Shown: positions 1-11,103 of the stretch, one piece after another
How the letters are laid out: each line of letters starts with the position of its first letter
Position numbering within the stretch: position 1 is the stretch's first letter
NCBI GenBank assembly: GCA_020226215.1
Contig: CM035236.1
Coordinates: 53,381,057-53,445,056 of the forward strand
Direction: 5' to 3'
Length of the DNA stretch: 64,000 nucleotides
Source of the DNA: Sindora glabra
Lineage: Eukaryota > Streptophyta > Magnoliopsida > Fabales > Fabaceae
The notes under the pieces: generated by a model
The model's input: the letters and a program-made list of their open reading frames with translations, nothing else
Told to the model about the DNA's origin: nothing
The model's database searches: none
Program-made: the position numbers and the translations under genes

Positions 1-89
1 TTAACATTGTATTTGTAATCTATTAATCTATCATATAATATTTATTAAAATTAAAACTTGTATCATTGAAATAATTTCATTTTCTACAA

Positions 90-1592
90 GGGCACTATAA
101 CTTTTTTTAGAGCATTACACAAGTTTAACATCTATTATTTTATAAAATTTTCAAACAAAGGCTCATGGCCAACATGTTTAAATTTTGTAAAATTAACTCC
201 CATTGAATTATGTAAATTGACAAAATATCACATGTGGATATTAAAATAGTGAAATAACTAGAGTGCTAATTGCATTTATAATTGTGATAAATATCAAACA
301 AATCACAATTTACTCGAGATGATCAACAAAGGTAACTCTTGTTTTAAATCCTACCTATTAGTATGATTTGGGGAGAATGAATATCTAACACTAATAAGAT
401 ATGATCAGATTAACCTAAGGTTTAGAAATAACAACCCTATTTATAACCTATAATTAGAAGTAAGTTGACTCATTGTTGAAAACTACTTGTTACCATATTT
501 ATAGGTTAAACTATCATTTGGCCTTCAACTAAACTATCAATTTGTTTGGGCTAAGCTTTTTTACATTTTACATAAATTATTGAATTAAAGGTCTACAATA
601 AAATTAACTTTAATAGTTTCCCACTTCTAATATATAATTCAATAACAGTGGCCATTTTGATAAAAATACAAAAATAAATTACGGCATCCTTACACTCAGA
701 AGTTTAAGTTAAGATCATAAATATCCAGTAGTGCATAACAAAATATTCAAAAGGGACATCAACATAATACATAATGTACACCCATACCTAATTGACAAAA
801 TACAATATTTGATAGGGATTTAAACAAAATTATGCTTAATAAAATTTAGATAACAAATTTAACAATGTGCAAATATCCATACAAAAGGTCAAAGCATTTG
901 CCTAAAATGTCAAATGAAAATCATTATTTTCAATATAGTATTAAGATATAGTCTAAGTGTCTTTATCAATATGTTATAACCAAAAATATACATTAAGAAT
1001 ATTTCATTTATATATGATAAATAATTTATGTCATAGTACTTTGACTAATCCAAAATATCAAAAGACTTAGTTAAACCTATATTAATTATATGATCATGAT
1101 ACATTTCTCCTGCTAAGCTTTTAGTTAGTGAATTTGTAAAAATATGATCTATGGATATATGTTTAATATGTGTAATATGCTTATGTATCTTCTTTCTTAC
1201 AAATTAGTACTTTGCATTAAAGTGCTTTATATAGGCAAAATTTTTGCTATTTTAAGAGAAGTTCACAATAGCAACATTGTTGAAATAAATGGTTAAAGAT
1301 CTTAAGATGCTCTCTATAATCTCGAAACTAGTCATAAAATTCTTTAACCACACAACAACATGAAAAGCTTCATAACATATGACATACTCTACTCCTATAG
1401 TGGAAATTATTATAAAGGATTGTTTAATACTTTTTCACAACATAACTCCTCCTACCATTACAAAGATGTATCCAAATGTTAATTTATGATCATTTAGATA
1501 ATTGGAAATCTAAATTTGAGTCACATGTAATCGTGAGATTTTCCAAAATCTTATAGCTCAACATATAATTTTTTATACCTTATAAATATTAA
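90..1592 (-). mobile_element. 3' part of a decayed Ty1/copia element (LTR, 3' UTR, RNase H)
   Basis: Read on the minus strand, 1592 down to about 1140 gives the end of a copia polyprotein. The translation shows RNase H-like pieces such as TFGYIFVMVGG, the box GVEYVICYEAFHVVVWLKNF (family form: MEAEYVAC..A..VWL) and IYFNNVAIVN (family: YCDNxAAV). Stops and small shifts interrupt it. Positions of roughly 90-960 match, in reverse complement, the DNA after the other copia relic at about 27560-28440, so they are probably the element's 3' LTR; exact LTR ends are not clear. The reading frame continues at 20971-22575 once the Athila element 1593-20970 is removed. No intact ORF remains. Confidence 0.7.
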
Positions 1593-3267
1593 TATACAAA
1601 ATATTGACTATATCATTTTTTCCTATTTTATGCATTTTAGTATGTTTCATATACTTAATTTTATAGATCTAGCTTTGTTATTTGATTAGGTGTTAATTTT
1701 TCAATGTTTTTAAATTGTTTAATTAATGTTGAATTTTTGCACTATTTCAAATCTTTGGTTGTAACCTAAGTTTTGGATGTTTAAATTGGGTGATCTTTAT
1801 ATTTTTAAAAATTTGAGAGAAAGCTTTAAAACTTTCACAATTTTGGTCAAAATCTAGTTTAAACATTTGGAGAGTCAAATCTGGTTATGAAGATAAAGTA
1901 GTGGTATTATCAGACCTGACTTATTTGTGGTTTTTAGGTGTTAAATGGAGCTCCAAAAATCAAAATTGGCTCAAATTAGTGCCCAAAGTTACATAAGACC
2001 TAAATCAATATGATTTAAAAGTCACTTCAATAAAACTACATAGTTTTAGAGGTTTTACAATAATTAGAAGGTAGACATGCTCTCTTGTAATGCCTTAATT
2101 TATAATTAGGCTACGAGCTTTTAAAATTAACAATGTTTTATCCTTTGTAACCCTATAAGACATATTAACTTACCCCATTAGGTTTTATTGCATAGGAAAT
2201 TAGATTTAAGGGTTAATACCTCCAAAAGTAAGAACATACACATTCTAGATAACTTTCTCCTCTTCTCTAAGTTTCTTCTTTTCATTCATAGGAATCTAAT
2301 TTTTAAATAAATTCAAGAAATTGGAAGCTTATTTTAATTTAGATTATAAGATCTTGATCTACAATATTGTTTATTATTAATTAATTTTCCTTTTTTTCTA
2401 ATTCCCTATTCTACTTTTTTAGAATTGCATTAATTGGATATAAACTTGGTATAATATGTGTTCAATATTATGATCTATTATTTTAATTTTGTTTTATATT
2501 AAATTTTAGTTGGTTAATCATTATTTTTCATGTGATAATAAAAGATTGAATGATTAAATTAGAGATTTTTAGTTTAACCTTTCAATTCTGTTGAATTCTA
2601 CTTTTAAATTGATTTAGATCTAACTTTATAGATTATTACAATTACTTGATTCTACTAATATAAATTGATCAAATCCTAGATGATGGTATAGTATAAAATT
2701 CATGAATCATTACAAGGATTTTAGATGATCCTAAGTTGATAAATCAATTGTAATTATTAAATTTGAATTAATCAAATCCTAGATGGTGGCATAGTATAGA
2801 ATTCATAAGTCATTGTAAAGGTTCTAGATAATCCTACGTTGAGAAATCAATTATAATTATTAAATTTGAAATGATTTTTGATTAATCTATTAAAGAGTCT
2901 TTAATTTCCTAGGATTAATTGTGTTTTTTCACTATTTTTCTATGATATTCTATTTTCAATATTAGATTTTTTTTTAATATTGAAATCAAAAGCCTTAATC
3001 TAGTTTTGTTTAAGTTCATGCATTCTACTTGTATACTATTTACATAATTACTCTACTATGCATTCTCAAATTTTATAACTACTTACATTCATTTCTTTTA
3101 TTTTTCTTGTATAAAAAGCTTAAATAATTTTGTAAATGTAGTTAGTAAATTAATGTGATAGGATTTAGTAAGTAAATCATTAGGGATTTAACTTGATTTG
3201 TTGCTTTATGCTATAAGTTTTCTTTAAACTAGTAAATTTTAATTTTAATTGATTTTGACAACCATCA
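1593..3267 (+). repeat. 5' LTR of the Athila-type element
   Basis: About 1.67 kb that aligns along its length with 16300-20970 (once the insert 17653-20786 is removed) and with 22576-24210. Shared landmarks: the start TATACAAAATATT / TGTGCAAAATATT, the run near 1680-1760 (GTTATTTGATTAGGTGTTAA) and the end TTTCTTTAAACTAGTAAATTT followed by CAACCATCA. The first dinucleotide has decayed from TG to TA. A short direct repeat lies inside it: the segment around 2650-2750 (ATCAAATCCTAGATGATGG, ATAGTATA) recurs around 2770-2850. Confidence 0.85.
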
Positions 3268-3272
3268 AAATT

Positions 3273-3292
3273 TTGGCATCATTGTCGAGTAT
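3273..3292 (+). other. Degraded primer-binding site, tRNA-Asp type
   Basis: TGGCATCATTGTCGAG lies 6 bp after the LTR end. It matches the complement of the plant tRNA-Asp 3' end (TGGCGCCGTTGCCGGG), the usual Athila primer site, at 11-12 of 16 positions, and every mismatch is C-to-T or G-to-A. It is a binding site, not a tRNA gene. Confidence 0.8.
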
Positions 3293-4084
3293 CCACTTCA
3301 GTTTATCCCTTAACATCATTTACTAGCTATGATTTGTATAATTGTTTAAGCATACTACTCAATTCTACATCTATTAGTACTTCCTAATATTTTACTATAT
3401 ATGTTATTTTTCTACATTTTATTGCATTCCTTATTTATTGCATATTCATCCACTTGAATTCATCTTTTTCTATCATATATTACTTGATTTTACATGTTTG
3501 TGGAAGTTTTTGGGTAATCTTTCTTGGTTGCACATGTATCTGCTCCTACCTCTTAAATTAGGTCTTAAAGTCACTATCTCTGATTGAGTTAAAAATTTTT
3601 GTAGTGGTTAAATGTAATTTTCTTATCAAAGCTAATCAATTAGAAACACAATTCATGAGCCCCCATTTTTTAGCCAAACTCCATTGTTTAGATTATTTTT
3701 TTATTTTCTAAAAGATTTTATTGTATTTTTAGGTTTTATATAGTTGTAACTTTCATTGTGTAATGGTTTTATAAGTTTTGAAAATGTATAGATAGGTTAA
3801 CTAGATTTGTTTTCAGCTGGTTTTTAATATTGCATTTGTATTTTAGTGTTTCTTGCCCTTACGGTACTATATAATGTAGTTTTGTGCATTATTAGAAAAT
3901 TTAGTGGAAAATTGCTTCATTTTAGTCCTCAAATAAATAAAACATTTCATTTCTTTGTAGGAATAGAAATATACCTAGTTATAGCACCCCTATCCCTCAT
4001 TTTAATTTTTTTGAAAATTTAAAAATATAGCTCATTATAGGACACTTAATTAATTAACTACCCTTAATGTCACTTATTAACCTT

Positions 4085-6850
4085 TAGGTATATAGTATCC
4101 TGATCTTAATGCTGATTTAGAACTTAAATCTAATCTAATCCACTTGCTTCCTAAATTTCATTGTATTATAAGTGAGGATCCTAACAAGCATTTGAAAGAG
4201 TTCCATGTAATTTGTTCAACCATGAAACCTCAGTGGTATATTTAAAGTGTTAGTGTATATGTCCTAAAGCTAATTATATTAATTATTGTAAATTTGAATT
4301 GTGTTATTTTAATGACAATTTCAATTATCATATTTATACATATATTATCTATAGTAATATATTTAATTATGATAATAACTTTAGAATAATTGTATTCTTA
4401 AATATCCTTAGTCATATATCATTGTGGATTGGGTTGCTTTGTATGTTAGGACTAACATGTGTGGTGACTTATATGAGATATTAAGTCTGAACATGAAGTA
4501 TAAGTTAAAGAACTTGTATACTGGATTGATCCTATCCTAAGAACTACTACATAGATCGTTGTATGAGTGTCATAAGTAATTCTTAATGATCATTATTAAT
4601 ATGGTCCTTTGATATAAGATCGTCAAGGTTCCCTATATGTGAGTTTCATATTTTAATATTACTCTATATCACTCATGGTTGAGTGAATACAAGGATAGTT
4701 ATTGAATATGTCATATATCATGTAAAGAGATTTGTATGATTAAGATGGAATTTATCCCTTCTATATAACAAGAGTGACATTTGTGAGCCCCTTGATTAAG
4801 TAAAGCTAAAAAAATGCATGACTATGCTTAAATGAATTGACATGAGATATCAATTACATTTGCTTCAATTAGCTTACTTAGGAATCAAGAAACCTTTAGA
4901 TTGAGCTATACGATAATGACATGGATTTATATTTCATGCTCAATCTAAATATCTAGGACAAAAGGACATAGATGATGATCACATGTAAAAGTTCAGTTGA
5001 ATCATCAATTTTCTCATTACTTAGGTAACAATGATGTGTTGCTAGACACCACTCATTATTTATGATCATTAATGTAATTTATGATTATTATCAATGTAAT
5101 AAAAACCTGTAAGGTCACATACTTAGAACCTAATGGATTTGAAATTGATGGACCAAATTGTTTAGGCCTAATATATGAGAATTCCATGTTATAATTATAA
5201 GGACCCAATAATAAGCCTATAATTATACATAGAACAAAGTCCAATTAGTTAAGGTTTTCTATATACCTAATTAAATAGGCTTATTAGATAATAATATAGA
5301 TTATTCACACATCTCAAAGCATAAAAATCCTAGCAACCCTCCGTGCTCATAACCCTTAAAGAGGCATAACTAGCATTATGAGGCAAAAGAGGAGAATTCC
5401 AATTAATGGTCGTTGACGTCCACTAGGTGATTTGCTAGTTCGTGTGGATATTTCAAAATTTTCGATCGAAAGGAAGTTGAAAAGGTGATTAACTGAATGA
5501 GTTCCCTGAATCATCGAAAAGGTATTAACCAAATCTTTATTCTAATATAACGTTTTGTATAGATCCTTTAGATGAAATCAATTAATTTTCATTGCATTTG
5601 TTTAGGCTCCCGATCCTAACACAAAGATCATATCAAACTATAGGCATTCATATTCTTATTTGCTGATGCAACCAAAGATTGGATATAATATCTTCAACTT
5701 GGGTCCATCACTAACTAGAATGATATAAAGAGGATATTCTTAGAGAACTTCTTTCTTACCTCAAGAGCTAATAAAACTAGAAAGGATATATATGGCATAA
5801 GGTCGATGATTAACAAAATATGGTAGTATCAGGAGAAACTTAAGAAACTAAGCTCCAATTATCCATGCCACCAAATTAGTAAGCATTTCTTAATTCAATA
5901 CTTTTATGAAGGGTTTTTATCAATAGATAGAAGTATGATTAATACTACTAATGGTGAAGCATTAGTTGATAAAACTCCTATGGTGGCTAGAAACTTGAAT
6001 AGCTAATATGGCAATAAACTTTTAACAATTTAGCACTTAAAATGATCGCTACTACAAGAGGTATGGATGAAATGAACTTCTTTTATGTAGATCAATAGGG
6101 AATGGAGTATAGACTAGATCAATTAACTTTTTTAGTAAGGCGAATGACTATACGACAACAACAAATCTAAGCCCCTTCTTTTGACTAAACTTTGTGATAT
6201 ATGCTTATGTCTAAATTATCCCACTGATTCTTGCCCCACATTATAGGAAGATAATTGTCAACCTTAAATCTATGCAACAGTGGTCTTCCTTAGTAATCCT
6301 CAGTACTAATAGCAACAATCTAAACATAATCCTTACTTTAATTTTTACAATCTTGGCTAGAGAAATCACCTAAATTTTAGATATGACAATGCTTGAGTTT
6401 GGCAACTAGCTAGATAAGCACAATATTAACTAAGTAAACCTTAATTTTAATAACCTTCTAAGCTAATTTAGTAGCAAAACTTTCAAAACTAGTAAACAAG
6501 TTCAACTTCAACTTTAACTTCTTAACCATCCTTCGAGGATTTAATTAAGCAAATGACTATCAATAACTTGCAATTTTAGTAGAGAATAGAAGCCATAATT
6601 TATGATTTACAAAGTCAAATTGGTCAGTTAGCTTTTTCCTTAAGTGAGCTAAAATTTGAAAGGTCTGATAGATTGCCTTCTCAAACAATTCTAAATTTAA
6701 TAAGCAATATTTCTTTCATTATGCTAAAAATTGGAAAGAAAGTTCAAAAGCTAATCAATCCTCAGATAGTAAGTAAGCAAGGTAAGCAGAAATAGCTAGA
6801 AAATTCTAAGAATTTTGTGAAGTTTTTATAATAAACAAACTAGAAAAAAA
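4085..6850 (+). pseudogene. Ty3/Athila gag pseudogene, split by an LTR at 4248-5621
   Basis: Capsid-like protein of the Athila element. The first part reads LNADLELKSNLIHLLPKFHC then EDPNKHLKEFHVICSTMKPQ and stops at 4247. After the inserted LTR it resumes at about 5622 with DHIKL, FADATKDWI, FLENFF, HQISKHFLIQYFYEGF, DRSMINTTNGEALVDKTP and ARNLNS, the conserved gag core. Around 6180-6370 a relic CxxC-containing segment reads LCDICLCLNYPTDSCPTL, and 6540-6770 gives LQSQIGQLAFSLSELKFERS and LPSQTI, the gag C-terminal region. In-frame stops stand where the family has Trp or Gln. Not translatable as it stands. Confidence 0.85.
4248..5621 (+). mobile_element. Solo LTR inserted in the Athila gag
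   Basis: A 1374-bp block starting TGTTAGTGTATATGTCC and ending GATCCTAACA, so its termini are the inverted TGTTAG/CTAACA. It is flanked by taaag (4243-4247) and caaag (5622-5626), a 5-bp target duplication with one C/T change. The gag frame is interrupted exactly here and resumes after it. There is no internal region, so it is a solo LTR formed by recombination. I read it as a copia-type LTR from its start, with low certainty about the lineage. ORFs inside it (for example 4299-4484) resemble no protein I know. Confidence 0.75.
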
Positions 6851-6899
6851 AGTGGTGCGAAAAACTAGCAAATTATACCATACCCCTTCCCTTCCTAAA

Positions 6900-7729
6900 T
6901 AGAATAACACAATCCAAAAAAAGAAGAAGAAATTGATAGAGATTTAGAAATTCTAGAGACTTTTAGGAAGGTGAAAGTGAATATTCCATTATTAGATGCT
7001 ATCAAGTAAATTCCTAAGTAAGCAAAGTTTCTTAAAGAATTATGCACTTATAAGAGAAGGCTGAATGGCGATGAAAAAGTAAGCATAAGATAAATTTTAT
7101 CAACTATTCTTCAACCTAACTTACCTCAAAAGTACAAAAACCTAAGGACATTTAACATACTTTACATTATAGTCAGTTGTAGATTTGAAGCATACCTTAA
7201 TAGACTTAAAGGCTTTTATTAATGTCATGCCAATGCCAGTATATTCTTCATTACAGCTTAGGCCTTTGAAGCAAATAAGAGTAGTCAATTAATTAACCAA
7301 TAAAAGCATTGCACACTTTATTGGTGTCATTGAAGATGTCTTAAGTTCAAGTTAAAGAATTAGTATTTTTAGTGAATTTCTACAAAAGGTATAACTTGTA
7401 CAAATCTTTCCATTTTCTAATTTGATCTGATCCATTTGTTCTCAAGGCTATTTACTTTAGTAGCTTTATTCATGAAGATAATGAATTCAATCACTGTGGT
7501 TAGACTCTATTATGAATTTCTGTCCACTCTCCTTTCAAGTAGCCATGCACCTGTAATTCTAAGGAGACAATTCCTCAAATAGTAAAAACTAAAATAGATG
7601 TCCATGTTGTCAATCTTTCCATGAAGGTTGGAAATACAATTATAAGATTTAATATCTTTGAAGCTAAGAAATATCTTATAGAAGAGCATTCTACTTTTTA
7701 ACCATATGTAATTGATATACTTGTTGAAG
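6900..7729 (+). pseudogene. Ty3/Athila aspartic protease region, decayed
   Basis: Continues the gag-pol frame. 6940-7085 reads RKVKVNIPLLDAIK, then AKFLKELCTYKRRLNGDEKV, the conserved lead-in to Athila protease. 7110-7270 carries LPQKYKNLRTFNI (family: LPPKCKDPGTFTI) and, in a shifted frame, remains of the region normally holding the catalytic LDLGASIN motif; that motif is no longer readable. 7585-7727 gives KTKIDVHVVNLSMKVGN, IIRFNIFEAKKYLIEEHSTF and VIDILVE. The frame is cut at 7729 by an inserted LTR and continues at 11104 with DTFNDILVKYL. Confidence 0.75.
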
Positions 7730-8079
7730 TGTAATATCCTAAATTTAAATATAAAATATAAATTTGGAGATTTGTGAATAATTATTTTTATCTATTTAGT
7801 TAAAATTGGTTTTAAATTTCTTCTCCTTTAAGAAGTTCTAAAAATATTAAAGTGATATTAATAATAATATTTGAAATATATTTTACGATGATTATCAATT
7901 TAAGATCAATTTAAAATAATTTTGTAAGAAATTTCCTATAAGTTGGAAAAAAATTTATAATTATAATTGAAAATATTTGTATTTAAAAATTATTTTTAAA
8001 AATTATAAAAATTTAAAATAAATTTATTTTAAATAATTATTATTAATTTAAGGGTTAATTATAAATAATTTGTTTGTAG

Positions 8080-8970
8080 TCGATAAAATCTCAGTGCTCC
8101 TTTAATATTCGCTCTCCCTCCCCTTATTTTCGTACGGCCTTTCTTATTTTATGTTTGTCGGTTTCTCCTATTGATACATAATTGTTATTTTACTATTTCT
8201 TCAAACTAGTGCAGCAGTTCCTTTTCACTAAATAATAATTAAAAAGAAAAATATGCTGCTAAAAAACATTTCACCGCCCCTCTTTTTCCGTCTCTTCTCA
8301 TGAGGTACAATTCAGTAGTCTTGTCTTTTTTTCTTTTATTCTGTCTGCCTTTCCATATTTTCGTCACCCTCCACCCCGGATTTTTCCCTTCACATTTTTC
8401 GGTTCTGCCCTCTCTCTTCCCTTTCCTCTCCACCGCCTCTCTCTCTTCTACTATTTCTTGCTTCTTCTCTTCGTCACTAGCCAAACGCTGTCACAGTTTT
8501 CTAACCAACCGCACAGCAGTTCCTGCGCGTCTCCGTCGCAGCTATCCCAGGGTATCTTGATACTGTTTGGCTGAAGTTCTCAGCCGCGAAAAAGAAATGA
8601 GGAAGCGTTGGTAAGCGGTAGCTGTGCGGCGAAGTAAACTGACTGATCCTGCACGTTTTCCGGCCACCGTCGACTTCCTTTACTTGCAGCTGGTTGGGGT
8701 TGCTGCTGGCGGTGTGCGAGGAACGCCCTTAAGTGCTGGGTTCTGTTCTTCCCACGGTAGATCGAAAGTAGAAATGAGCTGGGCAGAAGACGTTCCGGCA
8801 AGCTTCTTCGGATGTTCCTTCTTCCATACTTCTTCCTCGTGTGGCTGAGACTTGTAAGGAACAGGGCAGAATGGAACTCAAACCGCAATGCTCTTCTACA
8901 GTTCCAATAGAGAGCTTTCTCCCTTCATCTTTGTATTCTGGCCAGCCACTTTGGAAGATGGTGAGTGGAT
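8080..8970 (+). other. GC-richer leader block inside the LTR, with short ORFs
   Basis: The only clearly GC-richer, CpG-containing block in the first 30 kb. It is rich in CT tracts (8395-8470) and ends with a possible splice donor, AAGATG|GTGAGTGG, at about 8959-8960. Overlapping ORFs of 70-100 codons on both strands (8239-8484 -, 8300-8560 +, 8580-8888 -, 8624-8848 +) have low-complexity Ser/Phe/Pro- or Lys/Arg-rich translations without recognisable domains. The block sits where the promoter and 5' leader of a long Tekay-type LTR are expected, so I read it as LTR leader sequence, not a cellular gene. Confidence 0.55.
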
Positions 8971-9085
8971 TTCATGTTGAACTTTAGCGAATTATTGTTT
9001 TGTTTTGTTTTTTTAATTTAAAAACTATTATATAAGTATACGAATTATACACTTAATCTGGAGTTTTGAATATACAACAATTAGT

Positions 9086-9088
<3 letters not shown>

Positions 9089-9149
<61 letters not shown>

Positions 9150-9155
9150 CGCGCG
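9089..9155. repeat. (AT)28 followed by (GC)5 microsatellite
   Basis: Fifty-six bases of alternating AT run straight into GCGCGCGCGCG. An unbroken alternating purine-pyrimidine tract of about 67 bp of this kind can extrude as a cruciform or form Z-DNA; that is a structural inference. It lies inside the solo LTR 7730-11103. Confidence 0.95.
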
Positions 9156-11103
9156 TGATTGGTGGTTAACTCAACAAATTTCTGTTTTTTTTTATTATTA
9201 TTTGAGTATTATTTGTTTAAGTTTATAAAAATACAATTTTGTTAAAGAGATTCGACTAAGGCATGTGTGAGGAGTTATATTCTAATATTTTGAATTAATG
9301 ACTAATGGTTTGAGAAAGTTTTCAATTATAAAAAAAATGTAATTTTGATTATCTTAAATCGAAGTTAAAGATATTATAATTAGAGTGATGTATATAGAAT
9401 CTTCCAAAATTATTAAATATTAACCATTCTACTTGTGTGAGTTTGATTTGAAATATCTATAAATTGGCATTTTAATTTTGCTAGCTAGTATTCTAGAATA
9501 TAAATGATGACAAAAAATAATAGAGTAAAGTAAATAGATACTTTTTATGATATTAAATTTTAATATTTCAGTCTATATGGTTAACTTTGAGAATCTCTAC
9601 ATTTTGATATATTCTTAGCCTCTTATGATTAATCTAGAGAAAGATAACAAGATGCATTATGGAAGATTAAATACTATGATTAAATTTTGGATAGTAAATT
9701 GAGAAGAAACCAAATAAACCTAATATAGGTTATTTGTATATGTTGTGAAAGAAGAAATGGGTATAGACACCACGAACTCCCAAGAATGATAAAATATCTT
9801 CATGTGAGTATATATCTCATTATTAATTTTATTTTAATATAAAATGACTTAATTATACTCTTCTTATTAGTAATATAGATTTCATATTCATTTTATGAAC
9901 TTAGTTTTGTAATATAAGATTATTAGCTATGATGAATGATAATTAATCAGAGTATGCAGTGAAAGCGTACTAGTAGCAATAACTATGAATGGACTGTGAT
10001 TGAACTTAATTATATTATATAAGAATGCTTATATTGCTATGTGCTTGATATTTTCCAAGTTATGAAACTTTGTATTGCAATACTACACATAATCATGATG
10101 TGGGAGTTGAGTTCTCCTGTATTTACTGATTGAGAATTATGCTAGTAGTGGCATTGGATATTGTGAATGATGAATAGTGTGCGAGCTGGATGGAGGATTT
10201 CTAGAAACTTTATGAGATTGATATAAGAATGATCAGGAAAATCTAAAAGATAGATACAGACATGATTATTTGAAATGATTATGTGATGTAATAAAAATAT
10301 TAGAATCATGTTTATGTTTGAACACCATTGTTCAACATGATTATAAAGACTCAATGTGACAAAAGTGATTCGTTTATATTTGACCCTTGATGGTTGTTCG
10401 TGAATGTGTTGATTACTCGGAATGGGTGATGAGTGGTTGGCTAAGATTATGATATTTTGTGATGCGAGATATGGAACTTAGTTGTGCATAGGTGCACATT
10501 TGACTTGAGGTTTGGTGCTATGTAATTCAGAGATCCAAGAGAAATGGATTTGTTAATAGTGTTTAATTTATTACATGATTAACATACGATTATTATATAT
10601 AAATTGATTTTCTGTAAGATATTGGTAGATATATGCCCATTGAGTTTTTGTAATTCACTTTATTATGTCTTAAATGTTTTCATGTTAAGGTAAGCATATT
10701 TGAGCTTGATGCATCCATGGAAAATCAAGACCGTCTTACCAAAAGATTTGACAATTAGAATTGTCTTGAATTAGGATTAGCATTTCAAATTAAGTTGTGA
10801 CTGAACTAATAGTTATTTTGTTGAATTCATATTTGTGTATTTATCTTGAGATTTGTGTTATGTGATGTATGTATAGGATTCTATTGTATTTGAATAATAC
10901 AAGTTTTGTATTTGAAGGTGTGTGACCTTAGAAAATGTTTAAAGGGAGATTTTGTTCATTTTTCTATAAAAAATTATTATGAAATTTTCAAATCTTCTTG
11001 AAATTTGGAAACTTCCATTAAATAGAAAGAGTGACAAATAGTTAAAACTTGTAGAAACTAGTAATAGGATTCATGTCAATCACAATTAGGACAAGTTGTG
11101 GCA

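Larger units (their letters stand above)
7730..11103 (+). mobile_element. Solo LTR, Tekay-like (chromovirus), inserted in the Athila pol
   Basis: A 3374-bp block starting TGTAATATCCTAAATTTAAA and ending AAGTTGTGGCA, flanked by a perfect 5-bp duplication TGAAG (7725-7729 and 11104-11108). The long size and TGTAATA start suit Tekay/Del-type Ty3 LTRs. It resembles the LTRs at 17653-20786 and (antisense) 57803-61222: a CT-rich leader near 8100-8900, the motif GGTAGATATATGCCCATTGAG near 10625 (LTR 3: AGTAGATATATACTCACTAAG), and a tail with GTGTGACCTTAGAAAATG near 10920 (LTR 3: GCATGTGGCCCTGAGGAAAG). No internal region follows, so it is a solo LTR. Confidence 0.8.

Noticed and set aside
3273..3292. 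A tRNA-Asp gene fragment
   Set aside because: Only the 3'-end complement is present, directly after an LTR, so it is a primer-binding site.
4299..4484. 61-codon Tyr/Asn/Ile-rich ORF
   Set aside because: Entirely inside the LTR 4248-5621 and reflects AT-rich composition.
8239..8888. Overlapping ORFs on both strands as possible small genes
   Set aside because: They lie in the CT-rich leader of a solo LTR with a perfect target duplication, have low-complexity translations and no recognisable domain.
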